Positions 18,209 through 30,300 of a DNA stretch of 64,000 bases are shown one piece after another; the stretch's first letter is position 1, and every line of letters starts with the position of its first letter. The stretch comes from Gnetum montanum. Taxonomy: Eukaryota > Streptophyta > Gnetopsida > Gnetales > Gnetaceae. The notes beneath the pieces were generated by a model, which saw only the letters and a program-made list of their open reading frames with translations, made no database searches and was not told the origin of the DNA. The stretch covers positions 329,508 through 393,507 of the forward strand of contig MNCI01001960.1 in the NCBI GenBank assembly GCA_015680685.1, read 5' to 3'. The translations under genes were made by a program, and so were the position numbers.

Positions 18209-20479
18209 ATGGAGAATGGATGCCACAGTTTCAGCACCCTTAACTTTGACAGGCCCATACGGGAAGTTAATTAGACAGTTTGACTCCATGCTAGTAGACG
18301 TTAACCTCCCTTTAAAAAGCGTAACCATAGCTGCATCGAAGACGTCCCTAGAATGGCCAGAATAGTCAATGCGCACGCTAGACTTGGAGGCTGGAGACAT
18401 AACCGAGGACCCCCTCAGTGAGGTCCCTATCGTTACGCATAAGGGTGAGACTAAAATGCTCAAAGTCAGTTCTTTGTTAGATGAAAAAATGCACAATGCT
18501 ATAAAATGGGTCCTTCAAGAAAACATTACTGTCTTTGCATGGTCATACGAGGATATGTCTGGGTTAGATCCTAGGTTAATCCAGCATAACATTATCCTAG
18601 ACCCACAGATTAAAGCGGTTAGGCAAAAGGCACGCAAAATCAAACCAGAGATCACGCTAGCGGTGCGTGATGAAATCACCAAGCTATACCAGGCNTCGAC
18701 TAGCTAGTGGATACAACAGCTGGGCATGCACTTCTATCCTTCATGGATAGCTTTTCAGGCTACAACCAGATTCGCATTAACCCAGAACACCAACTGACCA
18801 CGACGTTCATGACACCCTGGGGCACCTTCTACTATACTATGATGCCTTTTGGCCTGAAGAACGCCGGAGCAACGTACCAACGGGCCATGAAATACATCTT
18901 TAGTGACTATCTCTTAGAGAGACTGAATGATTATGTAGACAATATAGCTGTGAAGTCTTTGAAGTCAGATGATCATTCAGGAGATCTGGAGTTAGTCCTT
19001 AAAAGATGCTCCAAATACGAGCTTCGGGTTAACCCGAAGAAGTGCGTATTCGGAGTCAAAATCGGACGCATGCTGGGGTTTGTGGTATCGGAAACTGGCA
19101 TACAAGTTGACCCTGACAAGGTCAAAGCCATTGTCGAGTTAACACCTCCAACAGACCTCAAGCAATTACGCAGGTTACAGGGACGTTTACAGTTCATACA
19201 TCGTTTCATCTCGAGATTAATCGATAAGCTGCACCCTATGCAGCACTTGCTAAAAAAGGGGGTTAATTTTGAATGGACCGATGATTGCCAGTGTGTGTTT
19301 GATAGTTTAAAACAAGAACTGTAACATTTGCCGACGGTTTTCCCGCCACAAAGGGATTTACCTTTTTTCATTTACCTCGCAACTTCAGACGTAGAAATAG
19401 CAGCGTTACTTTGTCAAAAAAGGGATGATGGGTCAGAAGTGCCCATCTACTACTTGAGTCACGCTCTATGTACATACAAAAAGAGGTACAACGATGTCGA
19501 GCGTAATTGCTTAGCATTAGTTTTTACGCTTAAGAAATGTATGCATTATCTTTTTCGTAGTCAAGTTAACGTCATCTGTAAAAACAACATCCTTAGAGCC
19601 ATTACGCATAGCTTATACGAGAGTAGTAAAATAGCTCGTTGGAAGGCTATCACGGCAGAATTCGATCTGCACTATATTGACCAATCATCCACGAAAGGCC
19701 AAGCGATAGCTGACCAGTTAATAACATCACCGATTAACAACCAAGCCACAATAGAGCCCGAATTCCCTGACGAACATGTACATAGTCTAATCCCTGTCTC
19801 AACAGGCCTCGAAGCAATGTTGTACTTCGATGGAGCTTCAACTGCTAGAGGTGGCAGTGCTGCCACTGTTATCACGCTATCGCCTGAGGATGTGCGTCTA
19901 CACACTTATTGCTTGACCTTCCCTTGTATGAACAATGTGGCAGAGTACGAGGGGCTCCTCAGGGGATTACTAACTGCCAGTGAACTAGATGTTCAACACT
20001 TGGCGATTAGGGGCGATTCGATGCTTGTCATAAATCAAATCACTGGAGTCTACGCCTGCAAGGCTGTACATTTTCAGCCCTACTGCAATCAGGCTAAAGT
20101 TCTTCTGAGACGATTTACGACCTTTGATGCCCAACACATCCCATGCACTGACAACATGTTGGCCGACGCACTGGCCACCCTGGCTTTACACGTGCCTTCA
20201 CACCTGTTCAACACTTGCCCTGCATTAATTACAGACTGCACAGATCCTATCATTCGGGTGGCACAAATCTCCTCTCTACTCGAGGAAAGCACACTTGAAT
20301 GGTACGATAATATCAAAACTTATCTTTTACAAGGTGAGCTACCATCTGCATTAACACGCGCACAGAAAGATGCAATCCATAAGCGAGCTAGGCAATACGT
20401 CATCATCGGGGACAGCACTCTCTGTAGACACTCCTTTGATGGCGTGTTGCTTACCTGCGTTAACAAAGACCAAGCGTGA
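18209..20479 (+). pseudogene. Reverse transcriptase and dual RNase H of element 1
   Basis: Before the first track-visible Met there is a conserved lead-in (PLTLTGPYGKLIRQFDS, about 18235), matched in element 2 (PLIIDGPYGKITRDID). RT follows: TEDPLSEVP, FAWSYEDMSGLDP, then an N at 18695 where about 45 codons are missing, LLSFMDSFSGYNQI, TTTFMTPWGTFYYTMMPFGLKNAGATYQ and the catalytic box as YVDN in place of YVDD. A gypsy RNase H (about 19349-19700) has ICKNN where element 2 has ICKDN. A second archaeal-type RNase H (about 19815-20200) has YFDGAS, AEYEG, RGDS and ADALA, all acidic residues present; this second domain is diagnostic of Tat elements. Stops: TAG after the N, TAA 19322, TGA 20477. 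Confidence 0.88.
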
Positions 20480-21541
20480 CACATAGTTGACGAAGTTCAC
20501 GAGGGACTGTGCGGTGGCCACGTAGCACCACGGGCTATGGCCCTAAAAATCCGCCGCTTAGGATACTACTGGCCACGCATGGAAAGAGATTGTTTGACGA
20601 AAGTTAAAACTTGTGACACATGTCAGCGTCATGCAAACCTCATCCAGGTGTCACCCACAGAATTGCATACAACGCAGATAACATGGCCATTTCAGCAATG
20701 GGGACTGGACATCATAGGACCCATCACGCCAAAATCTTCTGCAGGGCATAGCTTCATTATTACCACTACTGAGTATTTTATGAAGTGGGTAGAAGTTATC
20801 CTCCTGTGGAAAATCACATCCCAGGAGGTCTACCATTTTATCTTGGACAACATAGTAACCAGATTTGGTCTCCCGATGACTATTGTGACCGACAATGGGC
20901 CACAGTTTAGTAGCGCGGAAACCAAATCCTTCTGTGATAACCTAGGCATTAGACAGACTTTTTCCTCCTCCTATTACCCGCAGGCGAATGGTAAAGCTAA
21001 AGCATCAAACAAGATAGTCATCAATCTACTCAAGAAAATGCTCGACAGTAACAAGAGACGGTGGCATGATAAAATCCTCTATGTGCTATGGGCATACCGT
21101 ACTACATGTAGGACAGCTACAGGTAGTATGCCCTATAGCCTGGTTTATAGATCTGAAGCAGTGCTACCTCTCGAATTGCAAATTCCTTCTCTGAGAATGG
21201 TCCTCTCCACCATTATAAATGAGGCTCAACACACCAAGGCTCGGTTAATGGATTTGGATTCAATAGAAGAGAAGCAGATACAGGCTCTTGATACGATTGA
21301 GAAATATCAAGATAAACAGAGACAGAAGCATCATCACAACCTTCAGCAACATCCAATCAAGAAAGGAGACCTAGTCCTCAAAGTCGTACGTGAGCCGGCA
21401 GGCAAATTCTCAGCAAATTGGGAAGGCCCTTTCTTGGTGGTCGACGCATATGGCAACGGGGCTTTCAGACTAGCAGACGTCAACGGCCATGAACTACCGA
21501 ATCCTGTAAACCATGTATATCTAAAGCGGTATTACATTTAG
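20480..21541 (+). pseudogene. Integrase of element 1
   Basis: Continues the frame after TGA 20477. HHCC zinc domain: VHEGLCGGH with CDTC (about 20490-20625). DDE core: first Asp in GLDIIGP (about 20704), second in TDNGPQFS (about 20889), but the Glu position reads NGKAKASNK where element 2 has NGQAEATNK, so the third catalytic residue is Lys. C-terminal part: HPIKKGDLVLK and WEGPFLV (about 21350-21430). Ends at TAG 21539. It would insert the cDNA; as written it should be inactive. Confidence 0.88.
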
Positions 21542-21579
21542 CAGTATCTACAGCGTGAGTAATCAGGTATGACATCCAT

Positions 21580-21985
21580 CATCCGCTACGACGTAAAACT
21601 GGCACCAGGCGTCCGCTACGACATTAAACTGGCAAGTGGTAACCGTCCGCTACGACATAAAACTGGCGATGTTGTACAGGTCCGCCAAGACAAAAAACTG
21701 GCATCTTTTGCACGTGTTTTCCACGATGCTAAACTGGCACAGGTAAGTAGCCATCTACTGAGACATAAAACCAGCACAGATCTGTCCCTGGGTCATGACA
21801 TGAAACTAACATCCACAGCACGGTCTGCTGAGACCATAAATCAGACATACCACCGTCCGCTACGACGTAAAACTAGCACTTCTCGGTCTGCCTGGACTTT
21901 AAACTGGGACCATGGTCTGCTGAGACTTAAAACCAGTAACGGCAGTCTACCGGGACTTAAAACTGGGATGTACAGACTGCTACCA
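21580..21985 (+). repeat. 3'UTR array of the CCGCTACGAC-TAAAACTGG motif, element 1
   Basis: About a dozen imperfect copies of gtccgctacgacgtaaaactggc, spaced 25-60 bp, right after the integrase stop. It is the same family of motif as after protease and before RT. The long ORF that reads through it (RHKTG-type repeats) is a by-product of the array, not a gene. Confidence 0.75.
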
Positions 21986-23070
21986 TGTAAATCAAGCGAG
22001 CGTGATCATCTCTGTAGAGCTGCACAGCAGACGGGGTGGGATACTGAAACAATCCCAGTGTCGCCACCCCACCGACATCCTACTGATTCCTCGGATAAGC
22101 TACGAGGCATCTTACTGATCCCTCGGAGATGCCGCCACCACGCCCGCCACAATGGTAGCACCTCTGAGAGTTTAGCCTGGCTAGTCGGAGCCCCGACGAA
22201 ATCCTCGTCGGCAACGGCCTTGGGAATATCCTCCAATCATCGCTATCGGACGCCGGCTTCACAAATTCATCTGGCTGGTTCCTTATGCAACCAGTTAGCT
22301 GCACTGTGTCTGATGCCTTTTGGCAAAGATATGCAGAGCCAATCGTCAGGATTGGCAGCTCCGCCCACGTACTCCGGCTCCTTCTTTATAGCCCAATCAC
22401 TCTATCTCACATCAACCGACGTTTGTTTCAAGAATCTCGCCTCTTGTTCATGAGAAATGGTGTCCTCTATTTTCTTTTGTGGTTGCAGGTTACTTTCCTT
22501 GGAGAATGTCGTCCAAAGGTGCATCCATCTGAGTGGTGAAATATAACAGCATGTTGAAATGGCTACTCAGGTTTGCCCGACCACTTAGCTCTGCACGTCT
22601 ATACCTTGCACAATGCTACCCTTAAATCTTGTTTCCTTCATCCCCACCACCCGGTTTCCATACGCAAAACCTACATACGCAAGTATTCATTTTTCGCACT
22701 CACGCTAGCAGAGACATTGTAGAAAGTGATGCATAATGCTCCTTTTTCACGCATTCCTGCTATAATCGGTGACAGAGAAACCTCAGGATGACGTGCTACA
22801 CTCGTCTGAAAGCATTCCTGTTGACATCAATGTGCATACGTTTCTGTGCGTCCGAGCGTATTTAATACCCCTACCATCATAATTCATTTTGCATCTTCCT
22901 CGAACCTGTTTCCAGCCATATCCTTCTATCTCCCATTTCCTCTAGCTTTGCTCTTCCATGATGACAGGGCAATCCTTGAGTAGCCACGGATGCATGGTAT
23001 TCTTGCTTCTACTGATCCGGTGTTTCGTATTCTTTGTCGACATCTTTTGGGTAAGCCCTCCAACCGTCCA
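21986..23070 (+). other. 3'UTR of element 1, no supported gene
   Basis: GC-rich to about 22400, then AT-richer. It includes a repeated tactgat(c/t)cctcgga word at about 22079-22130, which is duplicated again in element D (63817-63870 on the opposite strand). Short ORFs share a few words with the D copy (SCTVSDAFW / SCTASDAFW) but frames break around them, so I do not call a gene. Confidence 0.5.
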
Positions 23071-23084
23071 CAAAGAGGGGCCAT
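23071..23084 (+). other. Polypurine tract of element 1
   Basis: caaagaggggccat ends directly at the 3' LTR start tgaaacacc. The core aaagagggg is the same in elements 2 (37498), C (reverse, 50421) and D (reverse, 62908), although their LTRs differ. It primes plus-strand DNA synthesis. Confidence 0.85.
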
Positions 23085-24825
23085 TGAAACACCGTTAAAA
23101 ATCGCGAGTCGGCCTCAGGCAAAGATTTGCAATTTAGGCAAGGGCGCATCTCAGCATTCCAGAGGGGGGAATAAGATAGAGCAACGCCAAGAGGTGCATA
23201 GCATCAAGTCCACAACTTCCTATGCAGATTCCTAATCTTTCTATGCTTTTGTTGTTTACGCTATATCACGCGACATAACGTAATGACGCTCAGCATGATG
23301 GTGTTTCGACATAGTCCGGCATCAGAAGGATAGTTGCTTTAGCATAGGGAGAAGCTTAAGCAGCGTGATATGCGATCTCTTATGTATTTTGCTAGGTCTT
23401 TTTTTCAAGGACAAGTTTACGCTCTATTACGCACGACAACGTAATGAGCGTAATAAGCTCCAAAATAGTCGAAGGCAGAGTCCAGAGAAGCGCAATAGTT
23501 CGACACTTTTTCTCCCGACGCATGAATAACTTGTCTTTACGCTCATTACGCGGCGGTGCATATCATTGTGTATTTCATCACTAAGGCCAGACATTATTTA
23601 CGCTTCGTTACCCACAGCTGCGTAGTGAGCTCAAATTAGACATTGTTTACGCTTCGTTACGCGCAGCCGTGTAGTAAGCGTAAATTAGTCATTATCTACG
23701 CTTTGTTACGCGCAGCTGCGTAGTGAGTGTAAGACAATTTTGAGCATGTTGTTTTTATACCGGATTACGCTCATACACGCAACACAATGCGAATGAGTGT
23801 AATACAGCTTGAAAGCAATTGAAGCACGCTCAACATGTACTTGCTCTTCACACGCACAACACACAAACGAGCGTGTTGTGCGTAGTCACAGTTTGACTTA
23901 AAATGGTCATGTCAATGGAACTTGAAATATCTGGGATACATGTCACTAGATTTGCACCTTTTCCACGGAGCGTCGCAGCCTATAAATACCTCAGTTGACA
24001 AAGATACAAAGGTGGGAAAATCAGAGAAGCAGAGGCATTTTTCTGAGCACCAAAGCATTTTATCACTTCTGTTGGCAAATCAAAAGGGAAAGAGCATTTT
24101 CTGAGCAAGGAAGCACTTATCGCCTTGAGCAGAGAAACAAAGAGCAACCTTTTGACAACTGCTGATAGCACCATCCTTCAGCAAGAACAGAGCATAGTGC
24201 GCTTGAGCCCTAGCAACAAGAAAGAGCATTCCATTAGCGATCGTTGCCCTGTGCAGAATCTACTCGAAGCAAAGAAGTAGAACGTGGATTGTGAGATTGT
24301 CTCACCCAGTTTGTAGGCCTTACCGATCAGAAACAGTGGATCAGCAGACCTCAGAGCTTGACCATCCTTGCCTTCCAGCTTTGGCCTACGAGGTAGATCA
24401 AACTTCTATCTGGACAATTTCCTTGTTGTTTTGTTCTCATTTTGTATGAAGTTATTAGGGGTCTCTCCCATTGTAATGTGACATACGAATCATACATTCT
24501 TTCAAAAATCGGAACATAGATCTTTGAAAATCATGTGTTTCTCTCCTAATTAGCACCTCTTTGGTGTGTTTAACGTTATCATCGTAGCGATCCATCCACG
24601 TCGTTTTCCTCCTGTTTCACGATCCCTTGAATCAAATCGTAGCACGCAAAGATCTGTAATCTTTATTGTTTTACTGACCCGTAACTCCCTGTCTGATTGA
24701 CAACACCGTTCAGGGCGTTGCGGATTCGCTTTTTCCAGCATAGCCCTTGCGCGAATCCGTGGTTAAAACTGTATACACAGAATCTCGGTTGGTATTTCCA
24801 GCTGCCGACATTTTCTGTCGCTACA
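23085..24825 (+). repeat. 3' LTR of element 1
   Basis: Matches 7327-9066 end to end, with mostly C/T and G/A differences. TATA box at 23981-23988. Followed by ACTAT at 24826-24830. Confidence 0.93.
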
Positions 24826-25830
24826 ACTATCACCAACATAACGGGCATGGCACGGATTACTGTTTCACCCTGAAACAAGATATACAACGAATGATCGATG
24901 AAGGCCAAATCACTTTTGATGAGGCCAACCTGGTCCAACCGCAGAACTAGGCCATGGGTGTGTATAAAGATCCGCTGAATACCAAAGAGGCATTGTACGT
25001 TATTAACACAATCTACCTAGATAATGAACCTGAAACACCTAGCATTAACATTGTCTACTTTGACTATGAACAACAAACACCCAGTAAACCATTTATTGTG
25101 CATATTCCTCCCACTGCATCAACATCTACACCTCAGTCATCGTATTCATCGCAGCAGCCATATGTTGTCCACGTACCCCTCGTCGTAGCAACTCCTAACA
25201 CCCTGATCCGCGAAAAACTATACGTGGTGCGCATACCTCCTGTCATTACTACCTCAAATCTACCAACCCCTCCTACTTGGCCTGCCCCTTACGTAGTCTG
25301 AGTGCCACCTACAGTCGCAACAGCGGAGGTCCAACCTCCGCCTAAACCAACCCCATACGTCGTTAGGACACCCAAACATCCTAGTGATCCCCAATCCTCT
25401 ACTTCCCAAACACAAAATAAGCCAAGCCCCTATGTCATCAAGGTGCCTAGCCAGTCTGGCACTCAACTGCAAGCGACTGTCCAACTGCAACCCCACCCGA
25501 CTCCATACGTAGTATGAATCCCAAGACAACCTGAGGCCTCAAAACCAACCGCACCCCTGCATCACACACGAGAATGCTTAGCTGACAGGCTTACACAAGA
25601 ACGCCTAGAAAACGAGCGTCAACGGCTAGCCTTAGGACCTCCCAAACCTACTCCATTAAGTGCGATACCCATGACACAACCTAACGATAAACCAAATATA
25701 GGCCATGAGGGGGAATCATCCAGAAAACATGACATGCCCGAATCAACAATTCCAAAAAAATGATAAACCAACGATGCACGAAATAAAACTACTGGGTCCA
25801 ATGGACTAAGTTACTGTCGATAAACACGTG
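24826..25830 (+). pseudogene. Gag C-terminus and linker of element 2
   Basis: Resumes at the target duplication with YHQHNGHGTDYC (zinc knuckle C-x2-H-x4-H-x4-C together with FYD on the left side), QRMIDEGQITFDE and VYKDPLN. The linker then carries about seven spaced PYVV-x-x-PP repeats (PYVVHVP, LYVVRIPP, PYVVRTP, PYVIKVP) within 24950-25520. A charged helix (RLTQERLENERQRLALGPP) follows. Stops at 24948 (TAG) and two TGA codons in the linker. Confidence 0.8.
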
Positions 25831-26874
25831 CCCAACAGTAGAGACCTAGCAACAGCCCTAACACAGGTCACACAAGTGCTCAAACAAAAGAATACTTCGC
25901 TAAGCTTATATGACCTAGTTTTAACATCTCAAACACATTGTGAAGCTTTGGTGCACATGTTAACATCTATCCCAGTAAGTGAGGACTTGCCTCCAAATGA
26001 ACCTTCAATTCATGCGATAATGTACTCACCCCAAGGGTCAACTTCCAAACCATTAAGTTTCCATAACGATAACATCAAGGTGGATAAGAAAATAGGGGAG
26101 ATAACAACAGCCCCTATGATTATAACAATAAGAGTAAATCAATTCCAGATACATAGGGTCCACGTAGATGATGGAGCTTCCAAAAACATAGTCCCATATC
26201 CCATCATCAAACAACTCGGGCTAATAGAGCAAATCAAACCAACTACCACCACATGCTTGAAATCATTCAGTAGATCACGCGCGATAGTCAAAGGCACCGT
26301 GACCTTGGACTTCATTGTAGGGGACCAATTCCCCACATCCGCTGACTTTGTAGTAATCGATGAGATGCCAGGATTCAACCTAATATTAGGAAGGCCCTGG
26401 TTAACCCAACTGAAAGCGGTCTCATCCCCTATACACCAAGAGATTCATCTACCTTATGAAGGTGGTGAAATCATCATACACGGGGAGGCTGCTACACCCA
26501 TCATCTCATCATACATAGACACAGACCAAGGCTCAGAGGTTAAGCTCGAAAAGCCTAGATAGCATGACATAAATGAACAACAACCGACAAGCGATAATCC
26601 TTTAAACATAGAAGAAAACCCACCCAAAACAGAAATACTCGGGCCTGACATTGTACATATGCAACCTCACTTAGAGACCACAACTGACGCAGAAACCATG
26701 ATACATGCTGAAGTGTAAGAAAACACCAACGCAGAAAAAATTCCATCAGACGTCCCTTGGGCTGAATTACCCTTCAACGTGATCAGCGAAGGGGACGCTG
26801 AATACAGAATCATACCCGCTAACTTTGCTCCCAACGTAAAAATGTGAAAAATCAAAAAATTACTAAACCAATGA
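25828..26874 (+). pseudogene. Aspartic protease of element 2
   Basis: Helical lead-in (QVLKQKNTSLSLYDLVL), active site HVDDGASKNIVPYP (about 26160), NLILGRPWLTQ (about 26380), LPYEGGEIIIHGEA, then a TAG at 26560. The tail resumes in frame as VPWAELPFNVI and PNVKM to TGA 26872-26874. Similar to the enzyme of element 3 over its length. Confidence 0.85.
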
Positions 26875-26885
26875 ATAATGAAAAA

Positions 26886-27155
26886 CAACTGTCCAAAATG
26901 ACATTAAACTACAACAAGTCTGAAACAACATAAAACTATATTCCAAGTCTAGAATGACGTTAAAATAGCATGTCCTCAACGACATAAAACTAGCCACGAT
27001 TAGAAATGGTTAGTCAACTAAGAAATTCACCCGTGTCATCAGAAACGTTCCTTGCTTACGCTAGGGCCTGAAATGGCCTTAAACTATGCATGTGGCCCGA
27101 AATGACCTTAAACTAGTGTGAATCTTGCCCGAAATGGCCTTAGACTAGAACATCC
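26886..27155 (+). repeat. TTAAACTA motif array after protease, element 2
   Basis: About seven copies, for example gtccaaaatgacattaaactac, cctcaacgacataaaactagc, cccgaaatgaccttaaactag. They fill the gap between the protease stop and the end of the antisense gene, as in elements 1 and 3. Confidence 0.75.
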
Positions 27156-27387
27156 ACTTATACTTTGTTTTCCTCTTTCGTTTATCATTATACTCCAACT
27201 TATAATTACATCCACGCATTACACTTAAACCACAAAAACAAACCAAAACATTTTACATTGTCGTGTCGTGTTTGCAATTGACTGAAAAAAAAATTCGATG
27301 TACAAGTACAAGAGTTAACTAGTTTCATTCATCTCAATTTATAATTCCCATATAATTCTGAGTCAAAAAATGAAAAACAAACAAAAA

Positions 27388-30300
27388 CTAAACATCTGGG
27401 ACGGGAGGGTTGTCCCCTTTAGACCCGTTGGCATCATGGGCCCCCGCTTCACTAGGACCAACTTCGTAGACATCATCACCACCTTGATCTAAAATGCAAA
27501 AAGAGATAATCAACGTAAGAACATGAGAAAGGAAAAATTTCAAACAATGGGCAATGAACGAACTTCATAATAACAAAATGCTTACCATAGGGGATCCCCC
27601 TAAGCTAAATTCTAGCCGGCGAAGGATTTCCTCTTCTGAGACACTGGTCCAGTTGGTCCCATTAAGACCTAAGTCAACATCTGCCAAGGCCTTCCCCTTG
27701 TCAACAGCTAACCAGGTAGGATGCTTTAAAGGGAATTCGCCCACAGATACCTCCCCAAAATTAGTTGTAATCACCCTTGTAGGTGGTTCCATCTCGAAAG
27801 TTGTGTTTTGAGCAAAAGTATCGAATGCAGAGTGTAGACCCAGATCCTTCACAAATATTTCCAGTTGACGCTTTTCAATGGACACTTCTTTCAACAATTT
27901 CTTATAATGATGTTTGTGGTTCTTTTCATCCTGACCCCATTTGCATACCTTGGAAGTGAAAGCTTTCCAATCTTAACACTTGAGGTTCAGTAGGTCTATT
28001 TGGGCCTTACACTCTACTAGTCTCCGTGTTAGTGACGCGTGACAATTGAGAAAATTCCAATACCTGGTATACGTGACCTCGGAGGTCTGCCAAGAGCAAT
28101 CACCACTTAGTTTAGCAGAGGCAAACTCATACTGAGCCTTTAGATCGTCACGCTCAACTAACAACTTGGAAACTTCTTTCTTCTTTGTTTGAATCTACAA
28201 ATACAACTGTTCAACAGAACACCTACAGGTCCACAGCAATTTGGTGTTGTGAACAAGACCCTCTGCCACTTCCTCATAAATTGACCTGGGCACCTGCTCG
28301 ACTTCTAGGGATAATGTAGGTAAACTCTCTATGTTAACTGTCTCAGAAGGATCCCACCTCAGTTTGGCATCTATTCACACGAAAAGAACAAACGCTAAAG
28401 CCACAAAAATAGGGGGTGAAACTCTAAAGCTGCAAACATCTTGAAATATATATACCTATCTCAAGGTGGACCTCCTGGAATCGTTCAACAACTTCCTCAG
28501 CGATACCAGCCACAAAATCCATTTTACTTGGCATCTCTATCCAAGTAAATGATCCACGAGTGTGAGACAGACTAACCTCTATGGTCCTTTCAGGGGAAAC
28601 CATTTTCATGGGCACGTCCAACCACATCGTTCTGGTTTCACTACATTCGTCTGGATGCGATATAAAAATAAAAAGTAAGACACCATAGAGACAATGGCTC
28701 ACAAAGCACAAATAATGAAATAAAAGAAAACATACCATGCTCTTTATCCCCTTCTGGGGGTTCGCCTAGGTCCAGCTTTCTCTTAAGGAAGCTGTTGAAC
28801 ATTTCATCGACACCACTCTGGTCATCCACCAGCTCAGTTTCTGTGGTGTCTTCCCTCAGCTCTTCCGTTCCTCCTCCCTGATCTTTCTCCACGTCTTCCT
28901 CCTCAATATTTAGCTCCGTGTTAGTTTCCTCCTCTTCAATAATAGTCTCTAATTCCTGCCTCCTCACTTCTCGGGTCAAGTCTGAAGGCATCAGTGGGAT
29001 GTAAGTGATCAAAGTAAAAATTATGAATAAAACGAAAACCATAAAGCAACAAGGGTACTAAGTTTACTTACCTTGGGCAGGCATCTTGAATCATATGCGC
29101 TTAACCCATGGCTCATCCACATTTGAGGCCTCCTCAGTTGAACATTCACGTTTTGTCAGCTTCAACTTGGCCTTGCCAATGGTTTCGTTGATGACCCGTT
29201 CTGCTCTTTTCGCAGTATAAGGTACATCGTTTGGTTCCAACCCCACACTGTCACATGTGTCGATTGAGGTACAAGATGATCCCTCTGTCGTGATAGAGAC
29301 GGATTCATCAATTCCCTCGGGTGCATCCTGGGACTTGGTTGTTTCAAATAAATGGTTGATCCATGGGTTGGATAATTGACCTTGATCCCGTAGAACATAC
29401 CTATTGTTTGCACGAACCACCAGAAACTCGGCTAAGCGGCAAAGATAACAGGCATAGAAGGCTAAAGTAAAGTGAGATTGTGCCTTGACATTCAAGTGCT
29501 ATCGCACTATCTCTTTGTGCATGCCTGCCAACAAAAATTGGGCCCAGTTATAATGCATGCCGGTTTCTAGGATGGTTCACATAATATGTACAGCTTCGAC
29601 CCCAAGACTCCATACCTAGGAAAGGGATTTAGGGAATACCCATGCCCTAAACAGAGGATATAATTCATTCACCTCCTCAACCTTTGCCTTCCCCTGCATA
29701 GGGAATCCCTTGGCACCCTTGGCAACACCCAACTAGTCCTCTAATTCATGGACCGTATGGAGCTCTTTATGAGCTCTGTCTAAAACTACATTTATACCAT
29801 CCGCTGGTACACCAAACAAGTTTGAAAATAATTCAGGAGATAGATAGAAAACTATCTTAACACCCTTAATCCAGGTGCTATCGTAAGAAACAGACTTGTT
29901 GAAGGAATCCACGATCCCGATCATTTCTGCTATTAACACATCAGGGCTCGAGGTCGTAAAGAGCCCCATAAGGCCAGGATCGTCCAAAAAATGAACGATG
30001 GATGGCGGGGCACGAGTGCACAACCATTTTTGAGCCTTGCTAACCTCCCTGAACTTCATTGACAAGGTAGTCTCAATTCGTCCGATTGCAACAGGGTCTC
30101 CACCAGGACGGACATCAACTATAGATACAATTTGAAATCATCATATCAGTATAACCCCTGATAGTTGAACAAACACATTAACACATCTAGAAAATATTGT
30201 CATTTACCTTCAATTGTGGACTTAGATGTGCTACCCAAGTCAGAGTCATGAGGAAAGATTGGTCCCTTATGCGACCAATCTTCATGCAACCATCCACAAG

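Larger units (their letters stand above)
7327..24825 (+). mobile_element. Element 1: complete Tat-like Ty3/gypsy retrotransposon with antisense gene
   Basis: A structurally complete 17.5-kb element: LTRs 7327-9066 and 23085-24825 (1,740 and 1,741 bp, TGAAAC...CTACA), a 5-bp target duplication ACTAT, PBS at 9073 and PPT at 23071. Coding order is gag, protease, antisense eight-exon gene on the minus strand, RT, RNase H, archaeal-type second RNase H, integrase. The second RNase H places it in the plant Tat group. Gag-pro has six TAG stops and one frameshift, RT has YVDN, and integrase has lost its Glu, so it cannot move by itself. The first 165 bp of the two LTRs already show about a dozen differences, nearly all transitions. 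Confidence 0.93.

Noticed and set aside
22194-22212. Perfect hairpin ccgacgaaatcctcgtcgg in the 3'UTR, considered as a terminator
   Set aside because: Short stem, not conserved in element D, and plant polymerase II does not use such terminators.
21569-22453. A 294-codon ORF after integrase
   Set aside because: Most of it is the motif array read as RHKTG-type repeats; the frame is not kept in elements 2, C or D.
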